A stretch of DNA of 64,000 bases, from the NCBI GenBank assembly GCA_037389465.1, contig JAZARR010000213.1, forward strand, positions 2,403,501-2,467,500. Reading direction: 5' to 3'. The notes beneath the pieces are model-generated. The model was not told the origin of the DNA, searched no databases, and saw only the letters and a list, made by a program, of their open reading frames with translations. The position numbers were made by a program, and so were the translations under genes. Positions 14,301-26,100 of the stretch are shown in pieces. This stretch comes from Baylisascaris procyonis (Eukaryota > Nematoda > Chromadorea > Rhabditida > Ascarididae). Position 1 is the first letter of the stretch; every line of letters starts with the position of its first letter.

Positions 14301-14748
14301 AAATTCTTGAAAATGCTTTTTAGAAGTTTTGACCAACCTTCAATATTAACGATCTGAAAATGACGCAATGATGTGACGTGGAAAAGAAAACCAGAAAAGG
14401 ACTGTCAAAAATTTGTAGAGAGCATGAAAAAACGATTTCCCACAAAGCAAACAAGATGTCAAGAGGCTTCAAGCCAAAGATTAAGACTTCACCTAAGAGA
14501 CTATTGAACATGATATTTTCGAGAAAATTTTCAAAAATAAATAAAAACATGATCGATTTTGCTAGGGCTCGTCAGCATCCGACGGGCAAGAGGCGAGCCT
14601 AAGCCCTAACCTTTACGCGACTGACCTGCAAGAAGTAGAGGCCGACCTAAAGACCACAGGAGGCAAGTGGACCAGAGGTGCATTGGGTCGGAGCAGGTTG
14701 AAGCGATATGAAGACATATATTCGTAATGAATGCTCTGTTCATTGAAA

Positions 14749-14799
<51 letters not shown>

Positions 14800-16028
14800 A
14801 CGATTTTGCTAAGAATTTGTGTAAAAGTTCACTTTTGAAGGCGCTCTTGGAGAACCACATCTGTTGACATGCCAGCTTCAGAAAAAGAGGCTAAATCGTG
14901 GTTTTTCTTGAAAATTTTTTCGCTAATAATCAGTAAAAATCGACCGATTTTTCATTCGAATTCGTTCGATTATTGGTTTTAAACTTTTCCAGGACGAAAA
15001 AATTTCGAGGAAACGGTTCAAAGGTTTCTTTCTGAATATGCAAATGATGGGAAAAGACAAGCAATGAGGCAACGCTTTTCAAGAGAAATTTTTAAACTCG
15101 AAGTACTCTAGAAAAGACAATTTTCTCATTCAAAGCATGAATGTCAATCATTTGCATATGTTGAGTGTAATTTTGTTGAGTGCTCTGCTTGCATACGTAA
15201 AAATCGCGCTTTTTTTTGTCAACGTTCACTTGATTTCTGAGCACCGTACGAAGAAAAATATCTATGATTAAAAATCTCGAATAGTTCAACGGGAAAAAAA
15301 ACACCTAATCATTTAGGAAAATTTGAATTTTTTTTAGCGCTTTCAAATATTTCGCAAATTTAAAAGTGGAAAAAAAATCAGCGCTAAGTATACCATTTTG
15401 ATGAAGATGACATTAATAATGAGATCTTTACTCGACAAATAGAACCATTAAATGTGAACGAATGAGACAATAGCTTACAATTATGGCACAAATGTCTCCT
15501 TTTTTTTTCAAATTAAATTTTAAAAATGTGAGCAGATAAATTTGAGCATTTCATATTCCCTTGATAAGTCAACCGATTACCCAAATATCCAACAATAATA
15601 AGGCATTAAGCAATGCGTTTTTCTCATAAAATTCATCGTTTATGGAAATTTAGTGACAAAAAATTTATTCCCGACCTATATTGTCGTATAAAAAAAAAGT
15701 TTTAAAGGCATATTCTTCGTTATACTTAAATTTCAACACATCCATAAATACTCAATCGATACAAAAGCACATTTGCGATGGTGTGAATATAAAAAGCGGA
15801 TAAAAGTGCTATCGAACAAAGTTGAATATTGAAGGGATATAATCTAATTTGCTTTAAACAATAATAATGGATCATAAATATGGAATCACAATTGTTTCAA
15901 AATTCGTTTCGCAATAAAGACGCCGATAATGATCCTTATAGTGATGATATGAATGACGGCAGCAATAATAATGTAATAATAATAGTAATAATAATAGTAA
16001 TAATAATAACAATAGTAATAATAATAAC

Positions 16029-16069
<41 letters not shown>

Positions 16070-16335
16070 TAATAAATATGTGATGAGAAAGTTAGGTTGC
16101 AATAGTGAAATAATATTGTACGGTAAAACTTTTTTCTACTTCATATTATAATAATAACAGGTCATTATCGTACAAGGAGAACATTTCAAAAAACTGAAGT
16201 TTACCTGCTTCGCATTGTTCTTGATAGAAGAACAATTAGATTGATTGCATTACCAACGAGTCCTAATGCACATTGTACTACGAACGAATATTCGCAGAAC
16301 ACCACAATAGACATTAACAATAAACTCATATCCAT
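8271..16335 (-). CDS. Gene A: rhodopsin-class neuropeptide (FMRFamide-receptor-like) GPCR, multi-exon
   Basis: This is a seven-TM G-protein-coupled receptor of the plasma membrane, probably a neuropeptide receptor. The exons read 16335-16205, 13688-13573, 11876-11765, 11034-10860, 10626-10572 (probable), 10256-10093, 9498-9365, 8606-8403 and 8325-8271; all phases fit and give about 381 aa. TM1 has LVGNAINLIVLL followed by TMRSR|TN. TM2 carries LAD (Asp 2.50). TM3 ends in SLDRLWAIKSPLHVR, so DRY is replaced by DRL. TM5 is followed by a Ser/Thr-rich loop 3, TM6 starts RRVTVMVVAIVSCY, and TM7 has SGKVANFFLFC where NPxxY normally sits. The layout matches nematode FRPR-type receptors (family knowledge); the ligand is unknown. 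Two points are uncertain: the loop-2 exon, and the C-terminus, which could instead stop at 8387 (…CSSRFEFE). Intron 1 holds a retroposon and an AAT repeat. Confidence 0.88.
8403..8606 (-). CDS. Gene A exon 8 (TM6 and TM7)
   Basis: The acceptor is TACATAGCAG|T. The exon reads QRRVTVMVVAIVSCYLITHV (TM6), a short loop 3 with FYQRRENY, then FVLISNLFVVSGK and VANFFLFCSS (TM7). TM6 lacks the CWxP tryptophan. A donor CTCGAG|GTTTGA ends the exon in phase 2; if it is not used the frame stops at 8387. Confidence 0.85.
9365..9498 (-). CDS. Gene A exon 7 (intracellular loop 3)
   Basis: The acceptor is CAGTTTCAG|TTC and the donor CCAGAAA|GTTTGT; the exon has 44 codons plus 2 nt. It has no TM segment but is rich in Ser and Thr (SSATDTPSISIS, SNATVSDISRRSRK), as expected of a regulated third cytoplasmic loop. 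Phase links it correctly to the TM5 and TM6 exons. Confidence 0.72.
10093..10256 (-). CDS. Gene A exon 6 (TM5)
   Basis: It encodes QYLFTVTSIVIQVFLPVLLL followed by SILNSFLIYYMRHRRK, that is TM5 with its proline and the basic start of loop 3. The donor is CGAAAG|GTCCGT. The start is 10256 if the loop-2 exon is used (GGAG|ATGCGG) and 10263 if it is not (GTTGTAG|AATGG); neither acceptor is strongly T-rich. Confidence 0.8.
10572..10626 (-). CDS. Gene A probable exon 5 (extracellular loop 2 with Cys)
   Basis: The acceptor is GCTAATCAG|TTC and the donor GGCAC|GTTAAC; it is 55 bp (18 codons plus 1 nt) and reads FSSSRCIPHALYENEAKA. It would supply the loop-2 Cys that class A receptors normally pair with the extracellular end of TM3; without it the loop has none. 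It requires the next exon to start at 10256. The alternative is to skip it and start the next exon at 10263 in phase 0. Confidence 0.55.
10860..11034 (-). CDS. Gene A exon 4 (TM3 end, DRL motif, TM4)
   Basis: The acceptor is TATTTGCAG|G and the donor AATACG|GTATGT. The exon is 175 bp, 58 complete codons after the split Trp. It encodes LTVAVSLDRLWAIKSPLHVR, then TM4 (FALLLLSIFTTTGLLTL), and ends in loop 2 with a possible N-glycosylation site at ENNT. Confidence 0.9.
11765..11876 (-). CDS. Gene A exon 3 (extracellular loop 1 and first half of TM3)
   Basis: The acceptor is GATTTCAG|TA and the donor AAGCTG|GTCAGC. The exon is 112 bp: 2 nt, 36 codons, 2 nt. It encodes a loop-1 Cys (PAKCRSEF) and TLFTFAANWFSAASS. 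The final split codon becomes the Trp nine residues before the DRL arginine. Confidence 0.85.
12360..12412. repeat. Two-copy tandem duplication, period 27 bp (intron 2 of gene A)
   Basis: CATACCGTATTACGCTTACA at 12360 recurs as CATACTGTATTACGCTGACA at 12387. Confidence 0.65.
13573..13688 (-). CDS. Gene A exon 2 (TM2)
   Basis: The acceptor is AGTTTTCAG|A and the donor AAATG|GTATGC. The exon is 116 bp: 1 nt, 38 codons, 1 nt. It reads TNALLAATALADALFLLAL then TPHYLSRF, which is TM2 with Asp 2.50 in the LAD motif. It completes an Arg codon with exon 1 (MRS-R-TN), the usual loop-1 sequence of peptide receptors. Confidence 0.85.
14554..14564. repeat. Left target-site duplication of the intronic retroposon
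   Basis: CGATTTTGCTA is repeated exactly at 14801-14811 on the other side of the (AAAT)n tail. Confidence 0.8.
14565..14800 (+). mobile_element. Short retroposon (SINE-like) with (AAAT)n tail, inside intron 1 of gene A
   Basis: A GC-richer body of about 190 bp followed by (AAAT)n is flanked by an exact 11-bp direct repeat CGATTTTGCTA at 14554-14564 and 14801-14811, the mark of target-primed insertion. A diverged second copy lies at 58616-58863. The 5' end can fold (GGCTCG…CGAGCC). No RNA polymerase III A/B boxes are evident, so it may be the 3' end of a LINE or a non-tRNA SINE. Confidence 0.8.
14746..14800. repeat. (AAAT)n tail of the intronic retroposon
   Basis: About 13 uninterrupted AAAT units, ending exactly at the right target-site duplication. 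Confidence 0.9.
14801..14811. repeat. Right target-site duplication of the intronic retroposon
   Basis: CGATTTTGCTA is an exact match to 14554-14564. Confidence 0.8.
15962..16075. repeat. AAT/AAC trinucleotide microsatellite in intron 1 of gene A
   Basis: About 114 bp of AATAATAAT with scattered GTA and ACA variants, starting about 130 bp past the exon 1 donor on the transcribed strand. The open frames across it are repeat artefacts. Confidence 0.9.
16205..16335 (-). CDS. Gene A exon 1 (start, TM1)
   Basis: The ATG at 16335-16333 lies 2 nt after a strong acceptor (GGAATTTTTTCAG|CG-ATG), so it is the likely first coding exon, fed either by spliced-leader trans-splicing or by a 5' UTR exon. 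It encodes 43 codons plus 2 nt and ends AGCAG|GTAAAC. The product begins MDMSLLLMSIVVF and contains the TM1 GN motif (LVGNAINL). The extracellular N-terminus is unusually short, so an upstream coding exon joining at CG cannot be excluded. Confidence 0.8.
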
Positions 16336-16540
16336 CGCTGAAAAAATTCCAACAATTACACTTTCATCCAATCAGAAGAGAGGAACTCGATAACGTGAAA
16401 AATACGACCCACACTTTTTTGTTATGAAGGGTGCATGAATTTCGCATTGGAAAAGGTACCTCTACGACCAATCCGACGCACCTCTCATCACCTAGATAGA
16501 TCAAGAGGTAGTTATCACAAACATTTTCGCACACGAACTG

Positions 16541-16682
16541 ATACACGTCTATACACACCTAAGTACACGCATACACACACATATGCATATACGTATACAT
16601 CTGCGCACGCATACACACATAAACACATACACGCACACATGTACACACATACGCACACGAATATGTGTACATGTGCACATCT
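16541..16682. repeat. CA/TA-rich alternating purine-pyrimidine tract
   Basis: A degenerate ACACAY/TACACGCA repeat in which most steps alternate purine and pyrimidine. It begins about 200 bp upstream of the gene A start codon, so it lies in the putative 5' flank of that gene. It is an imperfect microsatellite and not coding, although several frames stay open. Confidence 0.8.
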
Positions 16683-19600
16683 ATTCAGAGAATTTACAAA
16701 AGCCATGACATGATCTTCCGTTGATCAGAGTGGCAGAATTTGGGAAATCACGAGTAGAATCTGAAGCAACAGAGTGATGACCGTAACAGTGCGAAATTGA
16801 AGCAATTAAATACTGCACTGCTACAATATAATGAAACCAACAGTTGCGAAGATTGCAATGAACTTCCGCTTAAGCAATCAAAAGCTTTAATGATTTCATA
16901 GAGAGGTACGATAATGACATGTTTCATATATACCTTAAATGACATAAATATATTGTGAACACTAATAAGTGGATGAAATAAATAAGATTGGCAAAGTATA
17001 CACATCAGCCAGCCTATTGCTAAAATAATGAACGCAGCTTAGCCACATCTCGGCTACAATGTTTAGAAATTGTAGACATCAAAATGAACCAGAAAGCCTC
17101 ACCATAACAGGCATCTCGGTTTTCATTGACAATACTTCACAGACAAACTCTCATTCATAATTCGGAGCAAGAAATAGATATATTCCATTCCTTCCTTTTC
17201 CTAAATTTTTCCCTTTTTTGACTGCTGATACATGGTCCGCCTCCTATAAGAAATGTGTCATTTGTAATTTTGAAGCGCATTGTTTTCATTCTATAGTTTC
17301 CTTATGCTCGGCAATTATTTTGAACAAAGCCATAGACAAGTCGAAACTCTTGCAAGTTTAAATATTACAAACACGTCTACAAACAGACCAACAGGCACAG
17401 ACATACACCGACTCGCTAAATTTCGACCACTTTCGAATGCGCTCAATATGATCAATTCCATGCGAGTTGGTTGATAAAAAACAAACGCCACAGCAATTCG
17501 CAATACGGTTCCATGAGTGCGTCGAATGGCACGGATGTATAACGGGTGATCTACGCTGCTAACATGCGAGCATTTTTCAGCTGATATCCTTCACGCATTA
17601 TGGCACGCAAATTGGTAAAAATTGCAATAAAATTCTATGTTATTTCTAAATTCGGCAATAATATTCCAAATGCTCGATAACCTTCCGCTAGATTAGCTCG
17701 CGTTCCTAATAATAAATGCCTTTAGTCAACACTCGGTTTGTTGATGTTATAAAATATTTTTTTAAAAATAATTCCCATCTTTTTTTTTCTCGCCCAAGGT
17801 GATTAAAGAATTTGTTCATAACTTATCAGTAAAATCGATTATATTCTTTAACAAATATTTAATTTTATCGTTAAAATCTATGATTTTCAGCAAGAATTCA
17901 ATTTCTCACAAAAGGAAATAACATTTTTGAAATAAAAATTCAGCTCGCAAAATAATACAGCATATGTGAGAGCGAATAAATAGCGCAGAAAGAATGAGAC
18001 CAATCAGAATAACATTTAGAATAAGAGATTAAAATCCGGCGTAATTAATCATCAAAATTTTTGTGGTTCCGCCATCAAAACTACTTAGCATAGAATGCGA
18101 TAGACATATCTATATATACATAAAAATCCAGGCGCAAGAATATATGTAATCATGTTTGAAATTGTAGAAATTTACTAAAAACACATAGAAATATATCCTG
18201 CTAAGACGTTATTAATGTGTGCATCAGAATTCAATAATTTAAAAAAAAGACGCAACATAACACCTGGCACATTATGCACTTTTTTATACACCTATCCAAC
18301 TACTTTAATGGGATTGCCAAAAAGAAAATGATAAAGCACTCACATAGTATGAGAAATATGTAAATAATAAAATAGACACTCATATTTTAACGATCAAAGC
18401 ACATTCACGGATATTCTATAAAAGGGTCATTCTACCAGCCTCTATGGCTACGAAATGTGATGCAATTTATGTAAAATGCCTAGAGTGTGTGGCAATTTTG
18501 GTGCGCATCTAAATGTTTATGACGGCGATCGACTAATTTGAAATTGGTATAGTGGGCATGCAAGCGATGCAAATATAATCCACTAGATAAGTTAACTATA
18601 GTTTTAGTTGTTTCTAAGTCGGAACTTTCGATCACAAAGACTCACAAATATTTTATATGCATAGATGGGATATCGGCATTATGCGTCCTGCAAATGCAAA
18701 TTTATAAAAAAAAATGCACAAAAAGTTTATCACAATACGTTACAAAAGATATGATCGAAATAATTCATGATCGCTAAAACGGCTGAATTTTTGAATAAAT
18801 ATGTATGAATCTCACCCAGTTGGTGAAGAAATTTGATTCAATTCACTTTACGGTGTAATATTGAGCAGTGTCCCTAAGAGCTTGAAGTTTATTATCCAAA
18901 GCAAAGCTGAGAGATAGATGAGGAGGGATAAGGAGCATAAACAAAAGTGTAAGCAGAGAAGAGAGAGAAGAAAATTGAAGAGGGAAATGCTAAATTTAGG
19001 ATAATTATTTGAAAAAAAAAAAAAACAGGCTCACAAATAACGAATAAGACCTCTTCAAAGCTACGATCAGAATTCACAAAAAAAAAAAAAAAAAATCTCG
19101 CAAATTGTAGTTAAATCAACTGATGGAGAATGTGCATTTGTTGTGTCAAATCTTTGCATTTTATGCATATGTCATCGCTTTACGTAAAGCGTTCCGAATG
19201 TATTGCAAAAGCGATTTAATAGTCTTCGGGACTTATAAAGTTCATTGCTTCTCAGAGCGAATTCCGATACTCTGACAACCTGACATTCATTTTTGACGAG
19301 CAGTTACTCTGTGGAGAGGTGGTTTCGATGGAGATTAAACCATGACAATTCTAAATAAAAAAAAAAATCACTGACAAAATAGTGGTAATATCGGTTTTCA
19401 TACTAAAATAAAGAAATATGCTATGGATTTGCTTTTTAGCATCCTTATGCGCAATCATCACTGCTAAAATATCCATGGATGAAAAAAAAAAACGCTAGTC
19501 ATTCTCCTTTTTTTTGTGCTCTGCATAAACGCAATGGGAATTGAGAAAAGGTGCAGAAATGACGACGTTTTGAGTAGTGTTGGCCGCTCTTGGAATCATT

Positions 19601-21992
19601 GAAAATACCCCTCGGAACCACAGCAGAATACCCGTCACCCTTCACTTCGTCTACCTTCCCATCTCTCTATGACTAACCCATAATGTGGTAGGAATTGAAT
19701 CGTGAAAGCATCAGCAAAAAAGAAAACTGACAATAAGCGTAGAACGAGCTTAACAAAGTGGCAGAATTTTACAAGAACTAGAGCGTTCATTGTTAGTGAT
19801 TCAATTATTGAGAAAGGAATAATGAATGAATAAAATGTTAGGAAAAGCTCATAAGTATGGGAGAGTGCTAAAGGAGCTAGCATGATACGTTTTTTTTTTT
19901 TTTTTGCAAATCAAGTCATCAGACGAATCAAATGCATGAATTGCTAGCACGTAATAAATATGTCTAATAATTTTATCTATATTTGCATGAAATTATACAC
20001 AATAATTCGGCTGTAAAATCTCCTGCAAAACTGGGAATGAAAGACGAAAATCTGATGAGTTGAAAATTTATTTTTCTTTATTAGCTTCAAATTTCGGTTA
20101 TACGATTTGGCCGGCATTATGAATAATAGATGAAATAAAGCTAATTAGCAAGTGGTTACAAGTGTTTTTTAATGCAAACTAATAAAATGTGGCTCAAATT
20201 TTTCTTCTGTAAAAATTATTGCGGCATTTTAAGATAATACGCTTTATAAGCGGCAAAATTCATCGATGATGAATATGAAGGGTAACCGTTTCAAAAAGTA
20301 TTTTCCGCTTATTCGATATGCTATGAGTTCCTCATACAAACTACAATTCATTAGATATTTAGAATTTCAAGATACATACTATGATCACAACGAACAAGTA
20401 TTGATATCGTTACAGGCATTGAAGAACGTAAATGTCATCGAAGAAAGGGGATTAGAGGGAAAATAATGAGGAGGAAGAAACTGACGAGTTATAGGATTTC
20501 CTTCTCACCTTTATTCGAAAAAATAAATTAAATTGCCCTTCTGTTATTATAAAGAAATTAGCAAATTTCTTAGCAAATTACCTCGAAAGAGCAACAACCC
20601 ATATTACCTCCTATCTGCAATATAATTGATACAATAATGCAATACTATAATCATCACGGCTGTATAATACGCGAGGGGATTAAACCATAACAACAGAATG
20701 AAATCTTCCTTATCATCCATCAAGCAATATCCTTCTCGTACCAAAAGAATCTCCCTTCCGGGCTCATAAAAATTTTATATCAAAAACGCAATAAATTCTC
20801 ATCGTAATGCATCAATACTTATTAGAAAACCTACGCTTTGGCGATTGTTGTTGTTATTATTATTTCACCGCTTCATCTTTCGCATCCATGTCTGAATATT
20901 ATAGTTACTCTTTACTAAATTTCGAACATTGTTTTAGGAAGTCTGCTGAAGAAATTCTTATAAATAACGCTGAAAACACTTTGTGTGAATTACGACCAAT
21001 ATAAAAATATACTTCTAACGAAAAATTTGCGCAAGATTGACCAAAGTGTCACAAATGATTGCCGGAAACGAAGTCAAGAGTGTTTCATATGAAGTTTTAA
21101 TAAGATCGACTGATGGCCTAATTGTCACAATGAAGAGAATGAACTATCCTACTTAGGTGGGTTTTAAAAAATTCTCCAAAATTTATATCTTCCCAAGAGC
21201 TTCTGAGAGAAAAGATTTTTATGCGTTAAAAGGTTAATTTTTCTCAGGAAGAATTGCTATCGAATTGTAATAGTTATGCTGATGAAAAAAAAGCGTTTCT
21301 TACAAATAAAAGAATGTTAAGTTTGAGAAATATAAAGAGGAAATGGGCAGGTTATATCGGCGGAACCATGAAAGTTTGTGAGAATGCACATTTTTAACAT
21401 TTATGATCTAGGAGAGGAGTGGCTATTTAAGATGAATATCTTACGCTCAAGGTAAAAGTTCGTTATTCATGAAAGTGAATGTAATTTACAGCAAATACGA
21501 TAGATATTCTTCTGCTAAGAAGCAGATAAGAAAATGCCTTATAAGTGAAATTGAATTGATGCAACAAATATTTTAAAAAAGTCGAAAAGGTTTAGCAAAT
21601 AACATAGACTTATGCATTCCGATGCATGTTTTCACGTCGAGATGCATAAATCATGAGTGCGGATTTAGCAGTGAATAATCATTTTCAGAGTTTAATGCAA
21701 ATGAATTGTGCCAACAGCAACATTTTTAGAATGCATCGCATCCTTTGATGAATTTTGTTGTACGCAAACGTTGAAAGAACCTATTAAACGCTGATTGCAC
21801 CGTCAAGCTCAAAGTTTTGCATGCATTCTTAGACAATGGCTACCTTTCAGTGACCTTTAAGCAGAGATCAATGATCCTAGACAGGATGTCACATTTTATC
21901 GCTTCATATAAACAACTGTATGTAAATATTTAAATAAGAAATAGATTCTCTATAATCTCAACAACCTCCATAATCTCTCTTTCCCTCTCTCT

Positions 21993-21994
<2 letters not shown>

Positions 21995-22041
<47 letters not shown>
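21995..22041. repeat. (AT)n microsatellite
   Basis: About 46 bp of pure AT, preceded by a pyrimidine run (TCTCTCTTTCCCTCTCTCTC). Confidence 0.95.
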
Positions 22042-22044
<3 letters not shown>

Positions 22045-23056
22045 CGTATATAGCACAAACCTTAAGATCGTAAAGCTTGAAGTACAGAAGCAGCGAAATT
22101 TGGTCATCCCCTCCAGCGTGCGAAACTCAAATGTAGAGGGTTGAACATTTTGTACAGATTGAACAATAAATGTCTCAAAAACAGATATTCCACCTATTTT
22201 TCGGCAGCAGTTTAAATGGCGTTCTACGACCAGTTTTACTTCATGAGCGCAACATAAAGGTAATGAATATTTGTGTAGTTGATGTGAGATATTTAATGTC
22301 AATGAGAAATGCCAAATGCAGCAATGTGAAAACTTTTCCGCACAGAGGACCGATTAAAACGATACACAACGTCAGCACTAATCAAATCCGCTAAGTATGT
22401 TCTTTACAATTCTCAACCACAACAATTTCAATCATTCCGTTACGTCATTTTAATCGAATTTTACAATTTGCAATCAATAAATCATCGTTATTGCCAAAAC
22501 CATCAATGGCATCGATCTTTGCTCAACGATGCATCAATCGACTCACTCTAAATAGTTGTGTTCAGAGGAAAATATTTACTAGAAAATATGTGCTATTGCA
22601 AAAGTATTTGCATATGCTGATGCTCAAAAAAGCCAAATAGCGTAACGAAAAATAAGCTAGTTTGGTTACTATCTAATTTATGAACAGATTGACCGTTTTT
22701 GAGGCCATCTATCACTTTATGGGAACAATGGTTTGCTAGATAGCATCACTGCTTTATTCTACTCTTATATAATCGCTATTATGTGACAAATATCTTGAGC
22801 ACTTAATATGTACAGAATAAATTAATCAGCGAAAAAAAAGAAAAAATATATATGTTGATGAATATGACGTCACAGTACAATAAGTTCTTGAAGATGACGT
22901 CATACGACTGGTTCACAACATCTCAGCGATAGCAATATAATTCCAACTAATTTTTTTTTTCATTAATTCAATTTCGCCTCTTCTCAGGTTCGTAATTTCA
23001 GTTTATCTTTTTGAAATTCATTATTATATCTTCGAAGTAAATAATGAACATGGAAA

Positions 23057-23139
23057 GCGGAAGAAACAATGAACAAGAAATTTGGTAGCGTTGAGAAACT
23101 ATGAGCGGAAAAACAATGAACAAGAAATTTGGTAGCGTT
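23057..23139. repeat. Two-copy tandem duplication, period 48 bp
   Basis: GCGGAAGAAACAATGAACAA plus AAATTTGGTAGCGTT (23057-23092) recurs at 23105-23139 with one base lost. The 12 bp between the copies is not itself repeated after the second copy. Confidence 0.8.
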
Positions 23140-26100
23140 TAAAAAAAAATGCAGCAAAATATGCGAATTCAGAGCGGCAACAAATTTACCTCAAATTAAT
23201 AATAAGGAGCAAAGAAAAAAAAAATTCAATCTTAGAAAGTAAAACAGAACTATGAGCTCTAGAATTAATTTTTTACTGCATTCTAAATAACAGCTCTAGT
23301 GATTTCGATAACCTTTTCCATGGGTGGCCATATTCACTACAAAATAAATGATATATCTGTGTAATTAAATTAAATTAAAATCTTCATCGGTTTTATTTTA
23401 TGAAAAGAGATCTAACTAAGTGCTTAGTGCTATCGGCTTTAGATTTTTCACTTAGTTCGCGTTAGATATTAGAGATTATAGAGCAATTGAAATGCTCAGC
23501 ATTTGATGATATCCGTAATGCAAACGGATAACTTTTTATAAGCATTAAAAATGATTATCTCTAGCGAAATATATCGAAAAATCAAAAGTAATAAAATACT
23601 TCCTGCCTACTGCTATCAATTTATTAACTCAAAGTAGACTAAGTGTAGAGAGTTGTACTGACCGATGAAGAGAGCGCAATAAGCAAATTCCTGAGATTAT
23701 CGTTGATGTCAAGAAACTTATTGATTGATTAATAAATCTGCCGATTGCAATTGCATTCTAACACAACGTTTGCAGAAATCCATTCCAAGATAAAATTCTC
23801 GGCGTTAAGAAATGAGAGGAGCTACTTAAAGAATAGTAACAATAATTTAATTAAAAGCAACTTAAGGAAGAATAATATGGAATTTAGAGAATTTGGAGAA
23901 AATTTAAGGAAGAAGAACTGTTAATGTTTTTTCTGAAAATGGCTTTTTTAAGGAAGTAGAAGTTTTCAAGGAATGGCGGACACTTTTTGAGCAATAATAG
24001 GCAACATTAGACAACAAAATTAAAAAAAAAATATCTCAACGGTAAGAAATTTTTAAGGAATAAAAAAATTTTCAAACAGAGCTATTTCAGGCACTAAATT
24101 CGAGCAAAATTCGTTGGTTTATGCAAGTGGAGGTGAAAATATTCGAGGAAAACGGTGATGGAAATTCATTGTTGCAACAAACCTTGCGAGATAAAAGCAA
24201 TTACAATATAATGTTGAAAAAAAAATATATTGAAATATGAAATATAACACGCAATCGTTATAGTAAAATCAATCGATATTTTTTGCTTATTCTTAATTGC
24301 ACACAATTTGCGAGGTGTATTCCACTTTAAAAAGAAGAAAAAAAAACCATTTTGAATTTTATTTTAATTTTCTAAATTGGTCACAATTTGGCAAATAAAA
24401 AGAAATGTGCCAAGAAAAAAGTGTTCACCATGTTTTTTAAAAGCAGACGCATTTGCCTTGAATTATCACCATAACCGCAATGATGGGGACAAGCATATGA
24501 TACTGTATGTGGTGATGAGTGATCAAATTGATTCAATAATGCTGGTCAATGTTAATCTGCCCATCTTTGATGATTACATATTTCCCAATTATCGTGCTCT
24601 GTAGTCTCCAAATCTATTGTTAATACGCATATGCTATAGACGAAATTGTGAAATGCTTTTTGCAAATATATGTGATACCTATACGATAGACGATTATCTT
24701 TTGCAATATTCAGTTACTTTTTGCAATTTACAGTTGACTTTTGCAAGAGATACTTGCAATATACACGGATATTTATCGGTATACATATGCATATTTATAA
24801 CAAAACGTATGAGCGGTCGAAAGGAATCGAAGAAAATGACCAAAAAAGACGATGACGCTCGGCTATAATCGATGATTTGGTAAATGATGGTAAAGCTTTC
24901 CGAATGGAAAAAGTGCGAATTAGTGGTTCGCTTTCTCACTAGATTTTATTTGGGTTCACCGTTGAGCTATGAAACTTTTATTTATCAATTTCATAAAAAA
25001 AAAAAAACTTCATTCTTCGCTAAAGAATTAATTGAAATTGATTCATTAACCTCTATAAGATAATTAAAAAAAAAAACCCATTTGAAGGAAACCGAATAAA
25101 TAAAATCATCTCAAAAAAATCAACGAAATTCATACATTTTCGCACGAATAAACTGTCACTATATCAGAAAATTTAGCTATTTCAGAGTCATTTAGATGAG
25201 CATTGTGTGTTTGACATTAGAGTGATGAAAGTTAGCTGCTGTGAAGACTATTGAAGAGAGAAATAATAAGTGAAAAACAATAATAGCATTATTTTTTGAA
25301 AGATTTAATAATGAATTTTTTTTTTAACATTATTAAATTATAATTCTAAATAAGTAGCTTCCATTTTTATTATAAATTCACAAGCAGTGAATGAGTTTGT
25401 CGAACATTCACTACATATGATATGAAATTCAAGCGAATTTATATAAGGGAAATTTTATATAGGCAATATGAGGATCTAATTAATATAAATTTAATTGCCG
25501 TTGAGCAATTATAAATAGAAGTGAAAAATTGTTTAGTGAAAGAGTTTTTCCCTAAGAAATATCATAGTATAAACATCGGTAGATATCGATTTTACTATTA
25601 CTTATCTATGAGCGAAAAATATGATGGAAGATAAATACGTTCTATTTCAAAATTACTATCAAATCACTCAAAAAAAATTAATATCAATAAATTAGCGTTG
25701 CGAGAGAAGTAATTTCTTCGAGCAGAAGAAAAGAAAGTTGTTGAGGAGGATCGCAATGTTAGAAGATTAAAAATAATTGTAAAGCTTTAATGACTCTTCA
25801 AATACGGATGTGGTGATTTTACAACGAATTCGACCCTCATTCGGAGAAAAACTCCGAAAGATTTTTTTAAGAATAAAGGATTTAAAAGATTCATGCTTTT
25901 TGAAGTAGATGTCGAATGAACAATTGAGCGTAAGCACAAATAAAAACCAATTATTCAACAATAGCAATGTAATCCTTTTCATAAATATTAAAAAAAAACT
26001 TTCAAACCATATAAACGTTCAGAAAATGAACATAACTTTCTAGCGCTGCCTCCTCACTCTTCACTATTTGAAAAGAATAATATTGCAACAACAGTTACAA

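Noticed and set aside
15892..16102. Poly-Ile/Val and poly-Leu open frames on both strands
   Set aside because: They are translations of the AAT microsatellite, which lies in intron 1 of gene A.
20605..20775. Hydrophobic minus-strand segment (FNPLAYYTAVMIIVLHYC), considered as a missing TM exon
   Set aside because: It lacks the TM1 GN motif, has no good donor in a fitting phase, and the true TM1 exon of gene A was found at 16205-16335.
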